Assembly (NCBI GenBank): GCA_028869355.1
Contig: JAGWSK010000090.1
Location: 1 to 15,489 of the forward strand
Direction: 5' to 3'
Origin: Alphaproteobacteria bacterium
Lineage (GTDB): Bacteria > Pseudomonadota > Alphaproteobacteria > Micropepsales > Micropepsaceae
DNA: 15,489 bases
Shown here: positions 6,586-14,915 of the stretch, piece by piece
How positions within the stretch are numbered: position 1 is the stretch's first letter
Layout: each line of letters starts with the position of its first letter
The notes under the pieces: generated by a model
What the model saw: only the letters and a program-made list of their open reading frames with translations
What the model was told of the DNA's origin: nothing
Database searches by the model: none
Position numbers and translations under genes: made by a program

Positions 6586-8098
6586 CGCGCCTGAGATCGC
6601 GAAGATAACTCTTGCCGAGAATCGCCATTTCCTGAACGAACAATTGCTGTTGCAAAGCGTCGCGCGTGGGGAGCTCGGCCGCCACGATCTTCGGCGGGGG
6701 AGGGTCGCAGCGCATGATGATTTCCAGACCCACAGGATCGAAGTACGGCTCAATCACGTCGCCGGAGTGCGATTTCACCAGCGCTTCCTCCAGATTGGGC
6801 GCGAGGCCCTTCGGTTGAGTCGGACCGAGTTCGGAAAACTGTGTTCCCATCAGCGTCTTCGAGATGTTGGAAAGATCCTGGCAGGAACGTACCTGCTGCT
6901 TGATGTTATTCGCCAATTTCATGGCGCTGTCTTTGTAGGCCTGATCTGCCGTCTGCGGTACCGGCACCAGCAGACGTGCCAGGGGGATGGTTGAGTCGGC
7001 GGTGGTGGGCGCTTCCGGCTTTTGCTCGATCTTGGTCCCGAGCGGTTCACGCCGGTCGCGCAGCAGGACAACGTAATAGCCGCCTTCGGATTTGATCGGC
7101 CCGCCGATATCGCCGGGATGCATCCCGGTGAGCGCTTTATCGACTTCTTCCGGCAGTTGACCCTGAACCACCCAGCCGATGTCACCGCCATCCGCCGCTG
7201 AGGGCGATGCGCTGAACTGTCCGGCGACGGCAGCAAAAGGCGCTCCGTCCTTGATCTGATTGGCGATCTGTTCGGCGCTGGTGCGTATCGTGTTTTCGTC
7301 TTCCGGCCGATCGACGGAAAGGAATATCTCCGAAACCAGGAATTGCGGCTTATCGGCGCCTTCCTTCAGCCGCGCCATGGCTTCGTCGACCTGCTGGTCG
7401 CTGATCTGCACGTCGCTGCTGTAGCGCGCTGCGACCAACCTTTGCCAGGTGAGTTGCGCCGCGAGTTGCTGGCGGAAGATGTCAGGCGATACGCCGGCAT
7501 CCTTGATCGTCATTGAAATCTGGTCGATCGTGACATGATTGTCATCGGCAATGTTCTTCAGCGCCTTGTCCACGTCGGCCCTGGTGACACTGATCTTGTG
7601 CTTGTTCGCCTCCTGCAACTCCAGCACTTCGTCTTCCAGCGAGCGCAGCACCTGGGTGCGGATCTGGGCGAGATTCTCCTTCGTCGGCCGCACTCCGGAA
7701 GTCGCGACATACAATGCGGTGCGCTGGTCCAGATCGTAATCGGAAATCACCGTGTCATTGACGATGGCGGCAATGCCGCTCGACCGTGGCGCGGTAATAT
7801 TGACCTGCTCCGGATTGCTCGTCTGAGCCGGCGCAGCGGCTTGAGCCGGCGCAGGCGCCGGCGGTTCCGGTGCGGCAGTCGCAGCTGACGCCGCGGGCGG
7901 CTCTGGCGCCGGTGCGGCGTCCGGCACGCCGACTGGTGCGTTGCTTATCGTCACCCCGGGCGGCAATCCGGTTCCTCCGGGCAGCAGTTCGAGGGTTGAG
8001 GTCTGGGCCGCAGCAGCCAGCGGCAGACAGATCATCCCACTGATATAGAGCGCGCGGACTGAATGCTTGCGGTAGGACACGGTACCCTCTTCAACCAT
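6563..8098 (-). CDS. surA: SurA-like periplasmic chaperone / parvulin-type peptidyl-prolyl isomerase
   Basis: SurA-type proteins escort outer-membrane proteins, LptD in particular, through the periplasm. With the ATG at 8098 the product has 511 residues: a signal peptide (about 8-32, RKHSVRALYISGMICLPLAAAAQ), an Ala/Pro-rich linker (about 54-104), and a SurA N-terminal chaperone domain (about 107-225, from IAAIVNDTVISDYDL). A parvulin domain follows (about 252-348, with GGDIGWV and HPGDIGGPIKSEGGYYVVLL). The C-terminal region (about 365-470, ending EIIMRCD) resembles a degenerate second isomerase domain. GTG at 8080 is an alternative start, better placed after AGAGGG. The further TTG at 8122 is unlikely. 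It sits 65 nt after lptD and overlaps pdxA by 23 nt. The linker is longer than in most SurA proteins I know. Confidence 0.92.
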   Translation of the reverse strand: MVEEGTVSYRKHSVRALYISGMICLPLAAAAQTSTLELLPGGTGLPPGVTISNAPVGVPDAAPAPEPPAASAATAAPEPPAPAPAQAAAPAQTSNPEQVNITAPRSSGIAAIVNDTVISDYDLDQRTALYVATSGVRPTKENLAQIRTQVLRSLEDEVLELQEANKHKISVTRADVDKALKNIADDNHVTIDQISMTIKDAGVSPDIFRQQLAAQLTWQRLVAARYSSDVQISDQQVDEAMARLKEGADKPQFLVSEIFLSVDRPEDENTIRTSAEQIANQIKDGAPFAAVAGQFSASPSAADGGDIGWVVQGQLPEEVDKALTGMHPGDIGGPIKSEGGYYVVLLRDRREPLGTKIEQKPEAPTTADSTIPLARLLVPVPQTADQAYKDSAMKLANNIKQQVRSCQDLSNISKTLMGTQFSELGPTQPKGLAPNLEEALVKSHSGDVIEPYFDPVGLEIIMRCDPPPPKIVAAELPTRDALQQQLFVQEMAILGKSYLRDLRRDAVVENR

Positions 8099-8163
8099 CC
8101 TTACGGCTTTGCCCCCGGACAATCGACAAATCTACGCATTTCATGTGCCGCTGCAAGCTTGCT

Positions 8164-10476
8164 CTAATGAACGGCTCCGTTGGAACCCGTCTTGAGCCCG
8201 ATGTGAAAAACAATCGACGAAGATGGCGGAAGATTCAAAATTGTCGTGTAACGGCGGTTGAACCCCAACGCCGCGACAAAACAATCATTGTCGTAGGTCA
8301 GGCCGAAGCCCGCCTCAAGCATTCTGCCGTTCGCGAGGTCCCGCTGCGCGATGCCAAACACACCCCAGTTCCGGTACAGAATGACCGTCGCGTTCAGATT
8401 GATTTGTTCCTGCTGCCCCAATGAGGGATCGGCCACGCTGGGCGGCAGTTTCACATAACTCAACTGAATGTTCGAAAGACCGAAACGCGCGGTGACGTAG
8501 AGTTCGTTCTGTTCGATGGTCGCGGTGCGGGGGTCCCAACTGAACTGATGGGTGAGTTCAAAATTGGCAAAATCGGCCGTGATCCGGCCGACAACATTCG
8601 ATGCATTGTTGTTGAGCTGCAATGCCGGCGGAAGACCGGGTTGGGTCGTGAAGCGATATTGTTCGCCCAGCATTCCGGTAATCTGACCGCCCGGCATCAG
8701 CGCGGTAGATCGCAACGCGAACGTCGCGCGTGTACCGCCGGTCCACAAATCGAGGCCCGGTGACGGGTTGGGTTCCAACAGATTCGTAGCCGACAGCGAG
8801 TAGGCGATGCTGTCCTCGTCGGGCAGTCCTTTCGGATTGCCGCCCGTGGTCGCCGTGACAAATTGCGCGATTGGCTCCACGACCAGGGCCGTTTCATCGG
8901 GAATGAAGCGGCTGTTGACATCGCGTGCGAACGGCCAACGCCACTCCAGCATCGCATAGGCAAGTCCGCGGGTGATGGTCTCGGCATTCGAGGGTGCGCC
9001 GGGCGTTTCCGCGAGCGCGTCCTGCACATAATATGCATCCGCCCGCGTGAATGCCTCCGCGGTCAAAACCTGACCATTGGACGTGGTGTAGGGAAACAGC
9101 CAATCGACATCGGATGAACCGCGAAGCGTGTCGGTGCCGCTGCCGCGATCGAGATACAGCGTACTCGCATCCACCTTCAGGCGGCCGCCAAAAATCCGGT
9201 CTTCGGGAATATAAGTGTAGGACAGCGAAGGCAGGACCAGCGGGATTTCGGATTGGAAATCCGTGGCTCTGAGGCTCTGGAAATAATAGCTGATGATTTC
9301 GCCGCGGCTTCGCCCATCCACCACATCGGAATAGACGTCATTGGTGAGGCGGTCGGTATTGGAAATGTCATAGCGGTGAAGATAGGTCTGGTTCGAAGAC
9401 AGTTGCGCGTCGAATCCCACGCGCCAATCGTCGGCAAGCGGAATCCAGCCTTGTCCGAAAAGGCCGCTCATCCACGTGGCCTGGCCGGGCTGATCGCGCG
9501 CGTGGTCATCGTAGGTGAGGTATGGCTGCACCCAAAGGCCGCCGCCCGAAGCAAAGCGCTCGCGGTATTCGCCCTGCAGTGACTGGCCCGCCGTTACCGT
9601 CAGGAAGGGTTCAACCGTCACATCTGCGCTGTCGGAAAAATTGAAGTAGTAGGGCAGCTTGATAAACGGTCCGAGCAATCCGGTATCGCCCACATCGGGC
9701 AGCAAAAATCCGTTCTGGTAGCGGACCGTAGGATCGGCTTGCGAGAAGATCGGCAGCCACAGAACCGGGATGCCGAGAAATTCCACCGAAGCATCCTCGA
9801 AATAGACTTTCTTTTCGAGTTCATCATGCACAACACGGGCGGCGCGGATCTCCCACGTCGGACTCGCGTTGCCGTCTTCGGCGCAGAGTTCGCACGGGGT
9901 GTAAACGGCCCCGTTGGCAATCGTGAATCGTCCTTCGCGGCGTTCGGCCGAATTTCCGGCGAGTCTTCCTTTTTGCCCCAGCAGCGCCGAAAAACCCTGC
10001 AACGCCCCCTCACGGTAATCGCGCGTCAATTCCACGCTGTTGGCGTAAGCGACATCGCCTGCTGCGTCCTGGATGCTGACGTTACCCGATGCGGTAACGA
10101 CGTCGGTGTTTTCATCGTAGCTGACCTGATCGGCAATCAGCGTACGGTCGTTGCTCGAAATTTCGACATGGCCCTGCGCTGTGACAATGCCCTTGGTCGC
10201 GTCATAAGTGACCTGATCGGCCTGCAGAAATAATTCCTTCGGCGGCGCAAATACCGGGGCGGCGCCGCCGGTCAAAATCGCGACGCCAAAGACAGTGAAG
10301 CGAGAAACGAGAAACGAGAAACGAGATTTGGCTGAGCGCCGCTTCCGGGCCCCACGCGCGGTGACAAATCGCTGAAAGCGATTTGCGCGCGTGGGATGCG
10401 GCCGGTGAGTTTCAAGAAATTTCTCGCTCCTCGTACAAGCTCCCCCGAGCTTTCGCAAAGCCCCCCGTAAGTTCAC
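8164..10476 (-). CDS. lptD: LPS-assembly outer-membrane protein LptD, with a palindromic repeat in its N-terminal coding region
   Basis: LptD is the beta-barrel that, with LptE, inserts lipopolysaccharide into the outer leaflet. The 770 residues contain an N-terminal periplasmic OstA/LptA-like domain (about 83-190, LQADQVTYD and ADQVSYDENTD repeats) and a barrel domain to the C-terminus. Cysteines C195, C198 (TPCELC) and C732 (NDCF) are candidates for the inter-domain disulfide. The hydrophobic signal core is late, at about 61-77 (ending PVFA), behind roughly 58 mostly basic residues. Part of these (about 15-60) are encoded by a palindromic element also found at 14794-14915. No ATG, GTG or TTG lies in frame between codon 7 and codon 68, so the element must be translated if the protein is made. 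The ATG at 10476 overlaps the lptG stop by 4 nt, supporting this start. Confidence 0.93.
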   Translation of the reverse strand: MNLRGALRKLGGACTRSEKFLETHRPHPTRANRFQRFVTARGARKRRSAKSRFSFLVSRFTVFGVAILTGGAAPVFAPPKELFLQADQVTYDATKGIVTAQGHVEISSNDRTLIADQVSYDENTDVVTASGNVSIQDAAGDVAYANSVELTRDYREGALQGFSALLGQKGRLAGNSAERREGRFTIANGAVYTPCELCAEDGNASPTWEIRAARVVHDELEKKVYFEDASVEFLGIPVLWLPIFSQADPTVRYQNGFLLPDVGDTGLLGPFIKLPYYFNFSDSADVTVEPFLTVTAGQSLQGEYRERFASGGGLWVQPYLTYDDHARDQPGQATWMSGLFGQGWIPLADDWRVGFDAQLSSNQTYLHRYDISNTDRLTNDVYSDVVDGRSRGEIISYYFQSLRATDFQSEIPLVLPSLSYTYIPEDRIFGGRLKVDASTLYLDRGSGTDTLRGSSDVDWLFPYTTSNGQVLTAEAFTRADAYYVQDALAETPGAPSNAETITRGLAYAMLEWRWPFARDVNSRFIPDETALVVEPIAQFVTATTGGNPKGLPDEDSIAYSLSATNLLEPNPSPGLDLWTGGTRATFALRSTALMPGGQITGMLGEQYRFTTQPGLPPALQLNNNASNVVGRITADFANFELTHQFSWDPRTATIEQNELYVTARFGLSNIQLSYVKLPPSVADPSLGQQEQINLNATVILYRNWGVFGIAQRDLANGRMLEAGFGLTYDNDCFVAALGFNRRYTTILNLPPSSSIVFHIGLKTGSNGAVH
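10301..10434. repeat. Palindromic element inside lptD (copy A)
   Basis: The core shared with the copy at 14794-14895 runs 10332-10434. Its outer stem is CCCACGCGCG (10351-10360) against CGCGCGTGGG (10386-10395). The inner 9-bp stem is CAAATCGCT (10365-10373) and AGCGATTTG (10377-10385) around a GAA loop. CCGC and GCGG add an outer 4 bp. To the left, 10301-10326 has a 7-bp CGAGAAA tandem (three units plus a partial), which resembles the reverse complement of the CTCGTTTCTC-type tail of the other copy. On the right, TCTCGCTCCTCGT (10422-10434) is identical in both copies. Read on the minus strand, the element encodes part of the LptD N-terminus. Confidence 0.85.
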
Positions 10477-11564
10477 CCGTCCTCCTCATGAAACAAAAGC
10501 GTCATGCCGAGGAGCAGGGCCGCTGCGGCAGGGGCGGCCGCCGCCAGTGGCGGCGGAAGCATCCCGGATTGGCCGAGCGCACTGGTCAGATTGCCGAGAA
10601 AATACACGCCGAAGCCGGACATCACCGCCAAAATCAGCAGCCGCGCCTGTCCGCCGAGTCGCACCAGGTGCAGCGAGAAACTGGCTGCCATGAATACCAT
10701 CGCAGCAAACAATAGTGGCAACACCAGCAGCGAATACCAGTAGATTTTGTGCCGCACCGCCGAAAATCCTGCCGCCTCGGCATTGGTGATGAAACGCGGC
10801 AACTCCCAGAATGAAATCGTATCCGGCGAGGCGAAACTCTCCTCGATCTCCTGCGGCGTCAAATCCGTCGGCAAATCATAGGTCGCACGGTTTTGCGGGC
10901 GGCCATCAAGGCCGCTGACCCAGGCATTGCGCAAATGCCAAAAGCCCTTTTGCAGGTCGCCGGATGCAGCGTCTATGCGCCCTGCATACCGATCCTGCCC
11001 CTCGTAATTGAATATGATGATTTCTTCGAGATGGACGCCCTGATCGGCGACACGAAGCGCATGCACAACCGATTGGTGTTCGCCGTCGCCCTGGCGCAGC
11101 CACAGACCGGTCGAGGAAACCGAAAGCTGCGACGCCTGACCGTGCACATAGCGGGCCTCGAGGCGCGAATATTGTGCCAGGAATGACGCGGCCATCGGGC
11201 TGAACAGCGTCATCGCTACGACGCCAAGGATAATGGACACGGCCAGCGGCGGAGCGAGAAATTCCCAGACGGAAATGCCCGATGCGCGCACCGCCACCAA
11301 TTCGTGACTTTTCGACATCCGCGAAAAAGCCAGCACGGAGCCCAGCAGAACCGCAAAGGGCAACAGCTTTTGCGCGACGTCCGGCAGCTTCAAGAGGCTC
11401 ATCGTCACGATCACGCCCGGGGGGATTCCGCGGTCGCCGTTGCGGGTAAACTGATCCGCCAGATCCAGTGACAATGCGAGCACCGAAAGCGCGGCGAAAA
11501 CGCTTGTCACCGACAGAGCGAAGCGCCGCGCCAGATAAGCCATCAAGGTCGGCGACCAGTTCAT
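10473..11564 (-). CDS. lptG: LPS export ABC transporter permease LptG
   Basis: LptG pairs with LptF and the LptB ATPase (not in this window) to pull LPS out of the inner membrane and onto the LptC-LptA-LptD bridge. The 363 residues show the YjgP/YjgQ layout. N-terminal membrane spans lie at about 12-34, 60-80 (LLPFAVLLGSVLAF) and 99-125. A periplasmic beta-jellyroll-like region spans about 130-255, and C-terminal spans about 270-355. The KSHELVAVRASGIS stretch (about 84-97) is the cytoplasmic coupling region typical of the family. Its ATG overlaps the lptF stop by 4 nt and its stop overlaps the lptD ATG by 4 nt. Assignment to LptG rather than LptF follows gene order and the start MNWSPTLMAYLARRF. 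Confidence 0.95.
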   Translation of the reverse strand: MNWSPTLMAYLARRFALSVTSVFAALSVLALSLDLADQFTRNGDRGIPPGVIVTMSLLKLPDVAQKLLPFAVLLGSVLAFSRMSKSHELVAVRASGISVWEFLAPPLAVSIILGVVAMTLFSPMAASFLAQYSRLEARYVHGQASQLSVSSTGLWLRQGDGEHQSVVHALRVADQGVHLEEIIIFNYEGQDRYAGRIDAASGDLQKGFWHLRNAWVSGLDGRPQNRATYDLPTDLTPQEIEESFASPDTISFWELPRFITNAEAAGFSAVRHKIYWYSLLVLPLLFAAMVFMAASFSLHLVRLGGQARLLILAVMSGFGVYFLGNLTSALGQSGMLPPPLAAAAPAAAALLLGMTLLFHEEDG

Positions 11565-12691
11565 GCCGGATGTCCTTCAGGGCGCGGACGCGCGCCGAAT
11601 TGTAACAGCGCCGGCAAGCGTATTTCCGTCAGCGCAGACATCGCCATCAGAATGCCCAGGGCCGGCAAAAGATAAAGCAGGAACATCGTTGCCGTATTGC
11701 GCGCGGCTACGCCCTGCGCCGCATAGCCCAGGAGCCGCAGGCAGGTGCCAAGCAGCGCGGCCATGGTGAGCCGCAATGCGTAGCCACCGCGAGTCATCGG
11801 GCGTTTGCCTGTTGCCGCCAGCGCGATCAGGGCGAACGCAATGCAGTAAAGCGGCGCCGTGATCCGGTTATGCGCCTCCGCCAGAAAACCCGCGCGCTGA
11901 CGCTCGGTAAGCTCAGCGGGCGGACGCAGCAAGTCCGCAAGATAATGTTCGCTGGCGTCGCGCTCGGCGCCACGCTGCGGCCCGCCGAACTGGTCGAGGT
12001 CGAAGACATAGCGGTCGAATTTCAGCAGCGACAGGCGTGCGCCGCCTTGCTCGGACCGTTCGATATGGCCGTTCATCATGATCAGGCGCGGCCCGTTCGG
12101 CGTCTGGGCCAGGACGCCCGACTCCGCGAGATAGGTCGACGGATGCTGCGGCTGCCGGTTGTCGTGCACCAGGATACCGCGGATTTCGCCGCGGGATGTG
12201 ATATCGCGAATGAACACCGTCAGCCCGTTACTGGGCGAGTTGAACGTCCCTTCGCGCAGGATCGCCGCCCCGATATCGGCGCGGATGTCGAACAATTTTT
12301 CGTTCATCGCGCGCTGGCCCAGCGGCATCAGGTAGAGGCTGCACGCATAAGTGATCGCCATCGCCACGACGGCGGCAGACAGCACCGGCAGCGCCATCTG
12401 CAACCGGCTGACTCCGGACGACCACATCACGACCAGCTCACTGTCGCTGTTGAGCCGGCTCAGCACGAATAACGCCGCGCCGAAGAACGCGATCGGCACG
12501 ATCACGACCAGCAGGCTCGGCAACATCAGCATGGTCAGCCAGGCAAACAGACCCGCCGATTGGCCCCGGTTGATGACGACATCGAGCAGCCGCAGCGATT
12601 GCGTCATCCAGATCACAAGCGTCAGGATCACCGTGAACAGCAGAAACGGCCCGATGATCTGGCGAAGGATATAGAAGAACAGGCTGCGCAT
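11561..12691 (-). CDS. lptF: LPS export ABC transporter permease LptF
   Basis: This is the first gene of the minus-strand operon. The 376-residue permease has N-terminal spans at about 10-30 (IIGPFLLFTVILTLVIWM), 50-78 (including VVIVPIAFFGAALFVL) and 96-118. The coupling motif NSDSELVVMWSSGVS follows the second span. A soluble periplasmic region covers about 120-270. The last three spans lie at about 278-296, 304-325 and 333-355, with a basic tail. The opening MRSLFFYILRQ is characteristic of alphaproteobacterial LptF. The ATG at 12691 is 100 nt from the divergent pepA start, so its promoter must lie in that short gap or inside pepA. No strong ribosome site precedes it. Confidence 0.95.
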   Translation of the reverse strand: MRSLFFYILRQIIGPFLLFTVILTLVIWMTQSLRLLDVVINRGQSAGLFAWLTMLMLPSLLVVIVPIAFFGAALFVLSRLNSDSELVVMWSSGVSRLQMALPVLSAAVVAMAITYACSLYLMPLGQRAMNEKLFDIRADIGAAILREGTFNSPSNGLTVFIRDITSRGEIRGILVHDNRQPQHPSTYLAESGVLAQTPNGPRLIMMNGHIERSEQGGARLSLLKFDRYVFDLDQFGGPQRGAERDASEHYLADLLRPPAELTERQRAGFLAEAHNRITAPLYCIAFALIALAATGKRPMTRGGYALRLTMAALLGTCLRLLGYAAQGVAARNTATMFLLYLLPALGILMAMSALTEIRLPALLQFGARPRPEGHPA

Positions 12692-12731
12692 GCGGATTGC
12701 CTAGCAGAAAATGCATGATTCGTCAGAAAAA

Positions 12732-12761
12732 TTGCATCGCACATTCGTGCATCTGCTATCT
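12732..12761 (+). promoter_or_regulatory. Weak candidate sigma-70 promoter for pepA-holC
   Basis: TTGCAT (12732-12737) and CTATCT (12756-12761), 18 nt apart, lie in the 100-nt divergent lptF/pepA gap and point toward pepA. The match to consensus is modest. No clear minus-strand counterpart for lptF could be picked out. Confidence 0.3.
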
Positions 12762-12791
12762 GGTGGGCGAATATCATCACGGAGCGGGGGG

Positions 12792-14294
12792 ATGGAAATT
12801 TCATTTGACCGGCCGCGCGCGATTCAGGACGGCGCGCTTGTGGTCGGCATCCTCGATGGCGGAAAACTCACCGATTCGGCCGCCGCCGCCAACAAAGCCA
12901 CCGATGGCGCGCTGTCGCGCGCCATCGCCGTCGGGCGTTTCAAGGGACAGTCCGGCCAAAGCCTGGAGCTACTCGTTCCGGCCGGCACCAGCGCGACAAG
13001 GCTGATTCTGGCGGGTCTCGGCAAAGCTGAAGAATTCGGCGCTGCCGCGGCCGAGCGTCTCGCCGCGTCCATTGCCGGGCGTCTGCTCGTCGGCGGCGAA
13101 GATGTTCTGAGTTTTCGGCTGGACCGGCCGAAGAAGTCGCCGCTGTCCGAGGCCGAACTCGCGGCGCACCTCGCATTTGGCGCGATGCTTCGCAGCTACC
13201 GTTTCGATCAATACCGAAGCATCAAGGACGAGGAACGCCCGACGCTAAAGCGCGTGGTGATTTCCACCCCTGAGGCGGCCGGCGCCCGCAAGTTCTGGAC
13301 CGGATTGTCGGCGCTTGCCGAAGGCATGTTTCTCGCCCGCGATCTCGTCAATGAACCGGCAAATATTCTCTATCCTGATGAATTCGCGCGGCGCTGCGCG
13401 GAGCTGCGCAAAATCGGTGTATCGGTCGAAATCCTCGACGTACCGGCGATGAGAAAGCTTGGCATGAATACGCTGTTGGGCGTGGGGCAGGGAAGCGCCC
13501 ACGAATCGCGGCTGGTGGTCATGCAGTGGAACGGCCGCCGCGGCACCAAGCCGGCAAAGCGCAGCGCTCCGCTCGCCTTTGTCGGCAAAGGCGTCTGTTT
13601 CGATTCGGGCGGCCTTTCCCTCAAACCCGCCGCTTCCATGATGGGCATGAAAGGCGACATGGCCGGTGCCGCGGCTGTCACCGGCGCGCTGCACACACTC
13701 GCGCTGCGCAAAGCCCGTGTCGACGTGGTGGGAGTCATCGGATTGGTCGAGAACATGCCCGGCGCCGCCGCCCAGCGGCCGAACGACATCGTCAAGACCA
13801 TGTCCGGCCAGACCATCGAAATCCTCAATACCGACGCCGAAGGCCGGCTCGTCCTTGCCGACGCGCTCTGGTACACCCAGTCCCGCTTCGCGCCGCGTTT
13901 CATGGTCGATCTCGCGACCCTGACGGGCGCCATTCTGGTGGCGCTTGGCGGCGAACATGCCGGGCTGTTCTGCAACAATGATGAACTTGCGAAGGCGATC
14001 GTCAAAGCCGGAGCTGCCGAAGGCGAACCGGTCTGGCGGCTGCCGCTGGGCGATGCCTATGACCAGATGGTCAAATCGAAAATCGCCGATATGAAAAACA
14101 TCGGCGGACCGCATGCCGGCTCGATCACCGCGGCGCAGATTTTGCAGCGCTTCGTCAACAAGGTCCCCTGGGCCCATCTCGACATTGCCGGTGTCGCCTG
14201 GCAGGACGGCGAACAGAAGCCGCTCGTCCCCTCATGGGGCACGGGCTGGGGCGTGCGTCTGATCAACCACCTCGTCGATCAGTACTCGGATTAA
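12792..14294 (+). CDS. pepA: Leucyl aminopeptidase (M17 family) PepA
   Basis: This is a cytosolic hexameric metalloexopeptidase that removes N-terminal residues such as Leu. The 500-residue length is standard. The N-terminal alpha/beta domain covers about 1-165 and the catalytic domain the rest. Metal and catalytic residues match E. coli PepA with a constant offset of 4: K266 and D271 (VGKGVCFDSGG), K278 (LSLKPA), D289 (MKGDMAG), D348, E350 and R352 in NTDAEGRL. The ATG at 12792 is chosen because GGAGCGGGGGG directly precedes it and it gives the family's usual start (MEISF). An upstream in-frame start at 12711 would add 27 residues without similarity. It is divergent from lptF and abuts holC with no gap. 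Some family members also bind DNA; nothing here decides that. Confidence 0.97.
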   Translation: MEISFDRPRAIQDGALVVGILDGGKLTDSAAAANKATDGALSRAIAVGRFKGQSGQSLELLVPAGTSATRLILAGLGKAEEFGAAAAERLAASIAGRLLVGGEDVLSFRLDRPKKSPLSEAELAAHLAFGAMLRSYRFDQYRSIKDEERPTLKRVVISTPEAAGARKFWTGLSALAEGMFLARDLVNEPANILYPDEFARRCAELRKIGVSVEILDVPAMRKLGMNTLLGVGQGSAHESRLVVMQWNGRRGTKPAKRSAPLAFVGKGVCFDSGGLSLKPAASMMGMKGDMAGAAAVTGALHTLALRKARVDVVGVIGLVENMPGAAAQRPNDIVKTMSGQTIEILNTDAEGRLVLADALWYTQSRFAPRFMVDLATLTGAILVALGGEHAGLFCNNDELAKAIVKAGAAEGEPVWRLPLGDAYDQMVKSKIADMKNIGGPHAGSITAAQILQRFVNKVPWAHLDIAGVAWQDGEQKPLVPSWGTGWGVRLINHLVDQYSD

Positions 14295-14762
14295 ATGGAA
14301 ATCCTGTTTTACTGCGTCGAACGCAAAACTATTGAAGATATCCTGCCCGGTCTGCTGGAACGGACCGTCGAGCGCGGCTGGCGTGCCGTCGTGCGCACTG
14401 ATTCGGAAGAGCGAATGAATGCGCTCGACAATCATTTGTGGACTTATTCCGATCAGAGTTTTCTCGCCCATGGCACGCCGGAAACCGGCCATCCGTCGCA
14501 GCAGCCGGTCTACCTGACCACGGGCGAAGAAAATCCGAACAGTTCCTCGGTCCTCTTCCTTGCCGGCGGAGAAATGCCGCCGCATTGGGATGACGCGCGA
14601 TTCGCGGGATATACGCGCGTGGTCGTGCTGTTCAATGGTCAGGATACGGAGCTTCTCGGCGCCGCGCGCGCATCCTGGCGCGAGGCAGAGGCTTGCGGTC
14701 ATCAGCCGGCGTTCTGGCAACAGAATGCTGCGGGCAAATGGGAACAACAAAAGCCAGGATAG
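14295..14762 (+). CDS. holC: DNA polymerase III chi subunit HolC
   Basis: Chi links the clamp-loader complex to single-strand binding protein in the replisome. The 155-residue protein opens MEILFYCVERKTIEDILPGLLE. It carries the family landmarks RGWRAVVRTDSEERMNALD, LWTYSDQSFLAHG and QPVYLTT, followed by RVVVLFNG and a C-terminal aromatic/basic stretch FWQQNAAGKWEQQ. Length and motif order fit alphaproteobacterial HolC. The ATG follows the pepA TAA with no intervening base, so translation is probably coupled. The pepA-holC pairing is conserved in the class. Downstream lies the palindromic repeat and convergent rnr. Confidence 0.93.
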   Translation: MEILFYCVERKTIEDILPGLLERTVERGWRAVVRTDSEERMNALDNHLWTYSDQSFLAHGTPETGHPSQQPVYLTTGEENPNSSSVLFLAGGEMPPHWDDARFAGYTRVVVLFNGQDTELLGAARASWREAEACGHQPAFWQQNAAGKWEQQKPG

Positions 14763-14793
14763 AAAATATTTCACGCGGAGACACCGGGGAAAC

Positions 14794-14915
14794 CTGACCG
14801 CCGCTTCGGGGCCCCACGCGCGAATGAGAAATTGCCGAAGGCAATTTCCGCGCGTGGGATGCGGCCCACGGATTGGCCAAAATCTCGCTCCTCGTTTCTC
14901 ACTCCTCGCTTCTCT
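14794..14915. repeat. Palindromic element between holC and rnr (copy B)
   Basis: This is the second copy of the element found inside lptD. The core is 14794-14895. The outer stem is CCCACGCGCG (14813-14822) and CGCGCGTGGG (14849-14858). The inner 9-bp stem is GAAATTGCC (14828-14836) and GGCAATTTC (14840-14848) around GAA. TCTCGCTCCTCGT (14883-14895) is identical to copy A, and a CTCGTTTCTC-type tail runs to the rnr stop codon. Lying between converging genes, the long hairpin could also serve as a two-way transcription barrier, though no T-run is present. Confidence 0.85.

Noticed and set aside
6586..6753. Upstream extension of pdxA by 56 codons
   Set aside because: The extension lies within the SurA coding region in another frame and shows no PdxA similarity. 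The ATG at 6585 gives the normal length.
12711..12791. Upstream start of pepA (27 extra codons)
   Set aside because: A strong ribosome site lies immediately before 12792, and the extension occupies the divergent promoter gap.
13245..14177. 310-codon open frame antisense to pepA
   Set aside because: It mirrors a well-supported M17 peptidase with all active-site residues. Its translation has no recognisable domain. Long antisense frames are common in GC-rich DNA.
14762..14914. Classical intrinsic terminator between holC and rnr
   Set aside because: A strong hairpin is present but no T-run follows on either strand, and the same hairpin occurs inside a gene. It is better described as a repeat.
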